From Streptomyces sp. PCS3-D2 (GTDB lineage Bacteria; Actinomycetota; Actinomycetes; Streptomycetales; Streptomycetaceae): DNA of 64,000 nucleotides. The number at the start of each line of letters is the position of its first letter. Position 1 is the stretch's first letter. The stretch covers positions 4,340,501-4,404,500 of the forward strand of contig NZ_CP097800.1 of assembly GCF_000612545.2 (NCBI RefSeq), written 5' to 3'. The notes under the pieces are model-generated. The model had not been told where the DNA came from. It saw only the letters and a list, made by a program, of their open reading frames with translations, and made no database searches. A program made the translations under genes and the position numbers. Below are positions 32,848 to 38,992 of the stretch, piece by piece.

Positions 32848-34170
32848 ATGGCGCTCGCGCACCCTCCGGGCGCGCCCGCACGCGCCCGGCTGTTCGCGCT
32901 GCTGGCACTCCTGTGCGCGCTGGGCGCCGGGGTGGCGCTGGTGGCGGTCGGCGGCGGGCTGGTCGTCGTCGTGGTCGGGGCGGCCGGAGCGGCGCTCACC
33001 GCCGTGGGCACGTGGTGGGTGGTCGCCCACCGCGGGCCGGTCCGGCTGGCCGGGGGCGTGCTGGCCGTGGCCGCGCCGGTGGCCGTCCTCGTCATCTACG
33101 CCCGGGCCGACCTGTGGCCCACGGTGCTGGCCGCCATCGTGCTGTGGGTGGCCGCCGTCGCGTGCGCACGGACGGCGCTGCGCGCGGCGCGGCCACCCGC
33201 CGGCATGCGGGCCGTCGCCGCCGAGCGCCCCCGGCACCCGGTCCTGATCATGAACCCGAAGTCCGGCGGCGGGAAGGTCGGCCGCTTCGGCCTCGCCGAG
33301 AAGGGCGAGGCGCTCGGCGCCCGGGTGGTGCTACTGGACGGCGACGTCACCACGGACGTCGCCGCCGTCGCCCGCCGGGCGGTCGCCGAGGGGGCGGACC
33401 TGCTCGGGGTGGCCGGCGGCGACGGCACCCAGGCCCGGGTGGCCGAGGTGGCGGTCGAGTACGGCCTGCCGTTCCTGGTGATCTCCGCAGGGACCAGGAA
33501 CCACTTCGCCATGGACCTCGGGCTGGACCGCGAGGACCCGGTGCGGTGCCTGGACGCGCTGGCGGACGGCGAGGAGCTCAGCGTCGACCTGGGTTCCGTG
33601 GGCGGCCGCGCCTTCGTGAACACGGCCTCCTTCGGCGTCTACGCGGAGGTCGTCCAGCGCCCCGAGTACCGGGACGCCAAGGCGGACTCGGCCCTGAACG
33701 CCCTGCCCGACCTGCTCCGCGGCGACGCCGGCCGCACCCTCGACGCGACGGCCGACGGGAAGACCCGCCTGGAGGCCCAGCAGGCCCTGCTGATCAGCAA
33801 CAACCCCTACTCGTCGCCCGACCCGACGGCCGTGGGCGCCCGCCGGTCCCGCCTCGACCTCGGCGTGCTCGGGGTCGTGGGGCTCCGGGTGGACAACGCC
33901 GCCCAGGCGGCCCACATCGCGCTGCGGGGCGCACGGGGGACGGGCCTGCGCATCCTGACCTCCCGGCAGGTCGTCATCGGCTCGGAGGCGGAGAGCATCC
34001 CCGTGGCCGTGGACGGCGAGCCCCTGACCCTGCCCACGCCCGTCACCTGCTCCATCCGGCCGGGTGCCCTGCGCGTACGGGTGCCCAGGGACCGCCCCGG
34101 AGCTCCGACGGCCGGTCCGCCCATGGAGTGGCGCGACGTCCTCGCGCTGGCCCTCAACCGGCTGTGGTGA
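32848..34170 (+). CDS. Diacylglycerol-kinase-family lipid kinase
   Basis: A 440-residue protein. The first 125 residues hold four to five hydrophobic segments (LFALLALLCALGAGVALVAV and following). The catalytic domain then begins with HPVLIMNPKSGGGK, and the nucleotide-binding GVAGGDGTQ lies near residue 195. The later substrate-side sequence is NTASFGVYAEVV and LISNNPYSSPDP. The family phosphorylates diacylglycerol, sphingoid bases or related lipids; the membrane-anchored form is common in actinobacteria. The ATG at 32848 follows GGAGG at 32832; other in-frame starts upstream lack this. A 14-bp duplication surrounds the stop codon. Confidence 0.87.
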   Translation: MALAHPPGAPARARLFALLALLCALGAGVALVAVGGGLVVVVVGAAGAALTAVGTWWVVAHRGPVRLAGGVLAVAAPVAVLVIYARADLWPTVLAAIVLWVAAVACARTALRAARPPAGMRAVAAERPRHPVLIMNPKSGGGKVGRFGLAEKGEALGARVVLLDGDVTTDVAAVARRAVAEGADLLGVAGGDGTQARVAEVAVEYGLPFLVISAGTRNHFAMDLGLDREDPVRCLDALADGEELSVDLGSVGGRAFVNTASFGVYAEVVQRPEYRDAKADSALNALPDLLRGDAGRTLDATADGKTRLEAQQALLISNNPYSSPDPTAVGARRSRLDLGVLGVVGLRVDNAAQAAHIALRGARGTGLRILTSRQVVIGSEAESIPVAVDGEPLTLPTPVTCSIRPGALRVRVPRDRPGAPTAGPPMEWRDVLALALNRLW

Positions 34171-34199
34171 GGCAGCGGGACGCCGACCGGCTGTGGTGA
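34157..34199 (+). repeat. 14-bp direct repeat around the lipid kinase stop codon
   Basis: ACCGGCTGTGGTGA occurs at 34157-34170 and 34186-34199, a 29-bp period. The copy beyond the stop looks like a small tandem duplication of the gene end. Confidence 0.7.
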
Positions 34200-34355
34200 A
34201 GAGGACGGGACGGAGTCGCGGCGGACGCGGGGAGTACGCGTGGGCGATCGCCCCGGGATGCCCGGCCTCCGGGGCGGCGTCACAATGGGCCTGAGCCCGG
34301 GGAGCGCCTGGTGCGCACGCCGTTGCCGCCGGGCGTGCGCGGAGAGGAGACAGCC

Positions 34356-34532
34356 GTGGAGGACTTCGACTCCCGGCGGAGCAGCCCCCTTTCACGCCAC
34401 GAGGCCGCCGGTCGGCAGTCCGCGCCCGCCCGGCCGCCGCGCCACGGCGGCAGTGCCGTCGAACCGGAACCCGGCCCCGGGACGGCGGCCGAGCCCGAGC
34501 GGCCGACCACGTCGGCCGGGGCCGTGTCCTAG
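34356..34532 (+). CDS. Small Pro/Arg-rich protein coupled to the membrane protein gene
   Basis: A 58-residue open frame starting with GTG at 34356 after a good AGGAG (6-nt spacing). Its stop shares one base with the GTG of the next gene (TAGTG). The product (MEDFDSRRSSPLSRHEAAGR and on) is disordered in character, without cysteines or a hydrophobic segment. It may be a genuine small protein, or a leader frame that couples ribosomes into the membrane protein gene. No family is recognised. Confidence 0.45.
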   Translation: MEDFDSRRSSPLSRHEAAGRQSAPARPPRHGGSAVEPEPGPGTAAEPERPTTSAGAVS

Positions 34533-35155
34533 TGTCCCCGGCCGGCAGCCCGGAACCCCGCCGGGGTCCCGGGCGGGAGCCCTCCCCGGACCAGGCCTCG
34601 GGCGAGGCGTCGGAACGGACTTCGGAACAGCCTTCGGAGCGCACCGCGAAGGGTGCTCCGGACGGCGCTCCGGACGGCGCTCCGGAGAAGGTCCGCGGCG
34701 ACTACACGGGCGCCGTCTACGGCTCGCTGCTCGCCGCCTCCGTCGTCGTCGGCGCAGGGACCCTCGGCCCGTTCCCGCGGCTGCAGCTCGTCGTGCTGCT
34801 GCTGGGCACCGGCATCGTCTTCTGGGCCGCGCACGTCTTCGCCCGCCTCTTCGGCGCCCGCTTGGCGGGCCGACTGAGCTGGACCGTCATTCGCAGTACG
34901 GCCCGGGAGGAGCGCCCGATCATCGAGGCGGCCGTCCCGCCGGCCGCCGCCGCGGCCATCACGCCGCTGTTCGGCCTGGGGCCGCAGGGCATCGCATGGC
35001 TGGCACTCCTGGTCGCCCTCGCCGGTCAAGTCGGCTGGGCGACGGTGGCCGCCCGACGCGCCGGCGCCTCCCGTCGGCTGATGGTGATCGCCGGCGCCGT
35101 CAACCTCTTCCTCGGCCTGCTCATCGTGCTCCTCAAGGCCGGGCTCCAGCACTAG
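34532..35155 (+). CDS. Integral membrane protein of unknown function
   Basis: 207 residues: a 55-residue hydrophilic N-terminus rich in Ser, Glu and Pro (with a GAPDGAPDGAPE repeat), then five hydrophobic segments (YGSLLAASVVVGAGTLGPF, LQLVVLLLGTGIVFWAAHVF, PPAAAAAITPLFGLG, GIAWLALLVALAGQVGW, LMVIAGAVNLFLGLLIVLL). Between the second and third is REERPIIEAAVPP. No transport or enzyme motif is seen. The GTG start overlaps the stop of the small frame at 34356, so expression is coupled to it. Confidence 0.7.
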   Translation: MSPAGSPEPRRGPGREPSPDQASGEASERTSEQPSERTAKGAPDGAPDGAPEKVRGDYTGAVYGSLLAASVVVGAGTLGPFPRLQLVVLLLGTGIVFWAAHVFARLFGARLAGRLSWTVIRSTAREERPIIEAAVPPAAAAAITPLFGLGPQGIAWLALLVALAGQVGWATVAARRAGASRRLMVIAGAVNLFLGLLIVLLKAGLQH

Positions 35156-35381
35156 AGGTCCGCGGCCGCGGCGTCCCGCCGTACTCCGCCAGTGCCGACC
35201 CGAGGCGGCCGAGCCCCTCGGCGATCTCCCGCGGGGTGTGCGTCGTGAAGGACAGCCGCAGCGTGCGAGGGTCCGGGACGCCCGTGTGGAAGGGAGCGCC
35301 GGGGACGGATGGCAGCGGGCACGGAAGCTCCTCGGGGAGGCGGGTGCGCGCATCGTAGCGAGAGAAGCGTGTAGGTGGCAT
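35133..35381 (-). pseudogene. C-terminal remnant of a class I/II aminotransferase-like gene
   Basis: The minus-strand frame contains GVPDPRTLRLSFTTHTPREIAEGLGRLGSAL, shown here as TLRLSFTTHTPREIAEGLGR. That is the usual end of PLP-dependent aminotransferases of the 2-aminoadipate/MocR kind. The PLP lysine, the large domain and any start are missing, and the upstream residues do not continue the fold. It overlaps the end of the membrane protein gene by 23 bp. It is best read as a decayed fragment left by a deletion. Confidence 0.5.
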
Positions 35382-35444
35382 GAATAAATCGGGGGGTGGA
35401 CATCCGTGCTTCCTTTCCGCCGAATCCGGCCGCCCTCTCCCGAT

Positions 35445-35459
35445 CTGACGCTGTGTCAG
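35445..35459. promoter_or_regulatory. Palindromic operator CTGACG-CTG-TGTCAG (site 5, one mismatch)
   Basis: It has the same arm and spacer layout as sites 1-4, with T for C at one arm position. It ends 13 bp before the ATG of the EthD-like gene. Confidence 0.68.
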
Positions 35460-35472
35460 CTAGACCGTTCCC

Positions 35473-36330
35473 ATGACCACAGCAGAGCAGGACCCGCAGC
35501 AGGACACCCGTGCCGACGACTACGCCGCGCTGGCGGCCGTCGGCCCCTACGGGGTCCGCCCCGGCCACGCGCTGATCACCATGGTGGAACCGCACCCGGG
35601 CCACGAATACGCGTACAACCGCTGGTACGAGGACGACCACTACTACGCGGGCGCCATGGCCATGCCCTGGATGTACGCGGGCCGCCGCTGGGTGGCCACC
35701 CGCGAGCTGCAGGAGCTGCGCTACCCGGAGAAGTCGGCGGTCGCCCGGCCGGTGACCGCCGGCTGCTACCTGTCGACGTACTGGATCACCGCGGGCCGCT
35801 ACGACGAGCACATGAAGTGGACCGTCGCCATCAACAAGCGCCTGAACCGGGACGGCCGCGTCCACCACAACCGGACCCATGTCTTCACGGCCTTCCAGGA
35901 CCACGCGGCCACCGTCTACCGCGACGGCGCCGCCGGTCCGCGGGACCACCACGCGCTCGACCACCCGTACACCGGGCTGGTGGTGCAGGTCGTCGACGCC
36001 GACGGCCCGCAGGGGCGGGCCGAGCTGTTGGAGTGGCTCCGCTCGCGCGCCCTGCCCGAGCGGCTGCACGGCTCCCCGGCGGCGATGGTGACCGTCTTCC
36101 GGCCGACACCGCTGCCAGGGGACCGGATGACGTACGTCCAGCAGGTGGAGGGGGTCGACACGCGCCTCACGCTGCTGTGGTTCCTGGAGGAGGATCCCCG
36201 GAGCTGTTGGGACCGCTTCACGGGGCTGGACACGGAGGTCGCGGACGCCGGTCTGGGGCGGGTGGAGCTCGTGGCTCCGTTCATCCCGACGGTGCCGGGG
36301 ACGGATCGGTACGTCGATCAGCTGCGCTGA
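35473..36330 (+). CDS. EthD-like / dimeric alpha-beta barrel protein
   Basis: A 285-residue soluble protein built of two ferredoxin-like (dimeric alpha-beta barrel) halves. The first has HALITMVEPHPGHEYAYNR followed by WYEDDHYYAGAM, the motif style of EthD-type proteins (N-x-W-Y-x-x-x-H). The second has LTLLWFLEEDPRSCWDRFTG. EthD-like proteins accompany oxidative degradation enzymes, sometimes as small ring-modifying enzymes. No clear ribosome-binding site precedes the ATG at 35473, and the operator at 35445 ends 13 bp before it. That operator places the gene in the same putative regulon as the LLM, SDR and amidohydrolase genes, which fits a catabolic role. Function is otherwise unknown. Confidence 0.72.
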   Translation: MTTAEQDPQQDTRADDYAALAAVGPYGVRPGHALITMVEPHPGHEYAYNRWYEDDHYYAGAMAMPWMYAGRRWVATRELQELRYPEKSAVARPVTAGCYLSTYWITAGRYDEHMKWTVAINKRLNRDGRVHHNRTHVFTAFQDHAATVYRDGAAGPRDHHALDHPYTGLVVQVVDADGPQGRAELLEWLRSRALPERLHGSPAAMVTVFRPTPLPGDRMTYVQQVEGVDTRLTLLWFLEEDPRSCWDRFTGLDTEVADAGLGRVELVAPFIPTVPGTDRYVDQLR

Positions 36331-36428
36331 CGTACGCGGGCATGGCCGAGCCCCCTCGGCCAAGACGGCGGGTCGGTCGAGAGGGCTCAAGTCAGTTCCG
36401 GCGGGACGGTCGGGACGCGTCGTGTCCT

Positions 36429-36638
36429 TCAGACGAGGCGTCCCAGCCGGCCTTCGGTGACGTCGGCGACGAAGGAGGTCCACGAGGCGGGCGCGAAGGT
36501 GAGGGACGGGCCGTCCTGCGCCTTCGAGTCGCGTACGGCGATCGCCTCCATGACGGGGGACTTGACCTCGACGCACGCGCCGTTGGCGGAGTAGGAGGAC
36601 TTGACCCAGTTGTCGGTGGCGCCCTGGCGAATAGCCAT
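36429..36638 (-). CDS. DUF397 protein
   Basis: A 69-residue DUF397 protein: NWVKSSYSANGACVEVK, then IAVRDSKAQDGPSLTFAPASWTSFV. This is the normal single-core form, unlike the duplicated one at 19586. The ATG at 36638 follows GGAGAG. The matching XRE gene lies upstream in the same direction, but a 220-bp gap with a 23-bp palindrome (36721) separates them, so this gene probably has its own promoter rather than being translationally coupled. Confidence 0.88.
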   Translation of the reverse strand: MAIRQGATDNWVKSSYSANGACVEVKSPVMEAIAVRDSKAQDGPSLTFAPASWTSFVADVTEGRLGRLV

Positions 36639-36720
36639 GTTTCTCTCCGGTGAGCGAGTAGTTCCAGTGTCTTGTCGGCCATTTCCGGCTGACCTGATCG
36701 ACGCTACCGGCAGCCCCTGA

Positions 36721-36743
36721 CGGGTGAAGGGGGCATTCACCCG
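36721..36743. promoter_or_regulatory. Perfect 8-7-8 inverted repeat CGGGTGAA-N7-TTCACCCG
   Basis: It lies between the XRE gene and the DUF397 gene, 83 bp upstream of the latter. Arm length and spacer equal those of the palindrome at 20736 in the first XRE module, so it is probably an operator of the adjacent XRE protein. Confidence 0.6.
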
Positions 36744-36809
36744 ACCGGGTGGCATATTCCATTCAAGCCTTCTGTGGCCGGGGATCGACGGTGTACGGTG
36801 CCGACCTTT

Positions 36810-36846
36810 GCCCGCCCGCCGCCCGCCGCCCGCCGCCCGCCGCCCC
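36810..36846. repeat. Tandem 7-bp repeat (CCCGCCG)n
   Basis: About five copies of a 7-bp unit in the XRE-DUF397 gap, directly after the XRE stop region. It is a simple slippage repeat that may vary between strains. Confidence 0.7.
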
Positions 36847-36858
36847 CGTTCCGCGGGG

Positions 36859-37743
36859 CTATTCACCCATGTCGGCATATTCGTTGATGATCTGCGAGAT
36901 GAACTCCCTCGTCTTGTCGACCCCCAGTGCCTGGGCGCGCAGGTGCTCGTACATCACGCTGTACTTCTGGACGTCGTTGGCCTTCTCCAGGTACAGGTCG
37001 CTGGTCACGCCCTCGATGTAGACGACCGTCGAGTCGGACGCGTCCGGGAACTCCAGGATCGCGTACTGGCCGTTCACGCCGGGGTGCGCGCCCAGCTCGA
37101 AGGGCATCACCTGCACCGTGACGTGCGGCTGCTCCGACTGCTTTATCAAGTATTCAAGCTGTCGGACCATCAGCGGCACGTCGCCCACGTGGCGGCGGAG
37201 CGCGGCTTCGTCGATGACCGCCCACAGGCGCAGCGGCCCGAGTTCCGGGTTGTTGTTCTCCGTCTCGGAGAGCCGTTTCTGCCGGTGCATGCGGACCTGG
37301 ACGCGTTTCTCCACGTCGGCCGGGGCGGTCTCCGGCCATGCGCCGCGGACCAGGGCCTGCGCGTACTCGGTGGTCTGGAGCAGGCCCGGGATCACCAGGG
37401 GCTCGTACGTGCGCAGGCTGGCGGCGTCGGTCTCCAGCCCGATGTACACGCTGTACGGGATGTCGCCGAAGGCGTGCCACCAGCCCTGCTGGCGGGAGTC
37501 CTTCGCCATCTGCATGAGGGAGTCGATCAGTCGGCGGTCCTCGACCTCGTACACATCGCACAGGTCGCGGACGTCGCGCTGGCTGATGGAACGGCGGCCG
37601 TTCTCCAGCCGGCTGATCTTCGACTGGGAGACGAGGAGGCGCTCGGCGACCTGTTCGGCCGTCATGCCCTTGTCCTCGCGGAGCTTGCGCAGCTCCATGC
37701 CCAGTCGGCGGCGTCGGACGGTGGGGTTGACATTGGACGCCAC
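36859..37743 (-). CDS. XRE-family HTH regulator with DUF5753
   Basis: A 294-residue regulator. The HTH at residues 15-65 reads LGMELRKLREDKGMTAEQVA followed by LVSQSKISRLENGRRSIS, and is followed by the DUF5753 domain (VIPGLLQTTEYAQALVRG, VQVRMHRQKRL, IDEAALRRHVGDVPLMV). It works with DUF397 proteins; the one at 36429 lies just downstream. No ATP-binding partner is present beside it, in contrast to the module at 20 kb. The ATG at 37743 is chosen. The nearest upstream gene in the same direction, the GPP34 gene at 38073, is separated from it by a strong hairpin. Confidence 0.9.
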   Translation of the reverse strand: MASNVNPTVRRRRLGMELRKLREDKGMTAEQVAERLLVSQSKISRLENGRRSISQRDVRDLCDVYEVEDRRLIDSLMQMAKDSRQQGWWHAFGDIPYSVYIGLETDAASLRTYEPLVIPGLLQTTEYAQALVRGAWPETAPADVEKRVQVRMHRQKRLSETENNNPELGPLRLWAVIDEAALRRHVGDVPLMVRQLEYLIKQSEQPHVTVQVMPFELGAHPGVNGQYAILEFPDASDSTVVYIEGVTSDLYLEKANDVQKYSVMYEHLRAQALGVDKTREFISQIINEYADMGE

Positions 37744-37860
37744 GTGAACGGCGCCTCCGCCTTCTTCTGTCGTGCAGCTGTCTCTCTGCGTGTCTGGTGT
37801 TCAGCAGACTGCCACCGAAGCGGGCGGCGCCGCTGGGGAACGGCAGGGAAAAACACAGAC

Positions 37861-37904
37861 GCGCGGGGTGGCGGAGCCGGCGGTCCGGCTCCGCCACCCC
37901 GCGC
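37861..37904 (-). terminator. Very strong hairpin with a T-run, downstream of the GPP34 gene
   Basis: Perfect 20-bp arms (GCGCGGGGTGGCGGAGCCGG) around CGGT. On the minus strand TTTTT follows shortly after the stem. It ends transcription of the gene at 38073 and isolates the XRE gene. The rest of the 329-bp gap (37744-38072) shows only GTG-rich low-complexity sequence. Confidence 0.85.
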
Positions 37905-38072
37905 GCTGGCGGCCTCCGGACCGGATCCTCGCGGACGCCGGTCCCGGCGGTGGCGCTGCTGTGTGCGGTGGTGCGTTGTGCGTGCGTGGTGCGGTGGTGC
38001 GTCGTGCGGTGGTGGAGCTGTGCAGGGGTGGAGCGGGGGCCCGGGGCCTGCCCGGGCCACACCGGGGGTGGA

Positions 38073-38807
38073 TCAGTGCGCGGCCACGCGCGCCATCGCA
38101 CCCGTGCGGCGCGGCTGCATCGGGACGCCGCCCGCGGCGGGCCGGGCCTGCGGTGCCGGTGGGCGGTCCCGGCGCGGCTGGGCGGCCACACCGTTCTGGA
38201 CGTCCATCACGGCGTGCGCCACGAGTCCGCCCATGGGGTCGTGGCGGATCAGGTCCCGCAGCCGGGACCTGGACGAGCGCCCCTCGTTACCGGGGTACAG
38301 GTGCTTGCCGAGTCCGACCGCGTGGGCCAGCGCGGCGAGCGCCGCGGTCCGCGGGTCCGGCGGTACGCCGGTGCGGATCGCACTGTCGAGCCGGGCTCGG
38401 ATCTCCCGGCTGATCTCCGTGTCCGTCGCCTGGTAGCGAGTCGTCGGCAACACGCCGCACATCTGTCCCGCGACGGCGTGAACCATGCCGCAGCGCTCCA
38501 GGTGCGCGAGGTAAATCTGGCGCAGCCCCAGCCGGGGTCCGCCGATCCAGTGGACGGCCCGTACCGGGCTGCCGCGCCTGCGCAGCAGTTCCAGTGCGGA
38601 GTCCAGAGTCGGATCTCCTGTCGGCCGTGGCATCACCACGGCGATACGATCCCCATCAGGGGCTATCCGTCCTGCCAGAGCCAGCTCCACTAGCTGTGCC
38701 CCGGCCAGGCCGAGGTCGAGCGACTGCGGCTGCGCCGTGGTACCCGTGGCCGGGTCCAAGGCGAGCAGCAGAAGCTCCTCCGGAATTGTTCTGCGGCTCC
38801 TGCCCAT
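38073..38807 (-). CDS. GPP34/GOLPH3-like phosphoprotein family protein
   Basis: A 244-residue cytosolic protein. The start (RRTIPEELLLLALDPATG, LGLAGAQLVELALAGRIAPD) is the hallmark of the GOLPH3/VPS74-like fold, which in eukaryotes binds phosphoinositides. Bacterial members are common in actinobacteria and have no settled role. The C-terminal 45 residues are Pro/Arg-rich. The gene is divergent from the carboxypeptidase at 38993 and ends before a very strong terminator. Confidence 0.85.
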   Translation of the reverse strand: MGRSRRTIPEELLLLALDPATGTTAQPQSLDLGLAGAQLVELALAGRIAPDGDRIAVVMPRPTGDPTLDSALELLRRRGSPVRAVHWIGGPRLGLRQIYLAHLERCGMVHAVAGQMCGVLPTTRYQATDTEISREIRARLDSAIRTGVPPDPRTAALAALAHAVGLGKHLYPGNEGRSSRSRLRDLIRHDPMGGLVAHAVMDVQNGVAAQPRRDRPPAPQARPAAGGVPMQPRRTGAMARVAAH

Positions 38808-38992
38808 CCATGCCTCCCCGCGTGGATGAGTGACAGGGTGACGCCTCTCACATTCATCTGTCGAGAGCGCGTGGCCGCTTTGTGGGGGAACCCGCAGCTA
38901 TGTCGTTCTCGTCTGGCACGGGGGCGATGCCCCCGAGACGGGACACTGTTAGACATTCGGACAGCCGAACGTGGCGGCGATGAGGAGGAGCG

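Noticed and set aside
36810-36846. Tandem GC-rich repeats considered as a CRISPR array or iteron set
   Set aside because: The unit is 7 bp without spacers and composition is simple; it is slippage repeat DNA. No CRISPR array was seen anywhere in the window.
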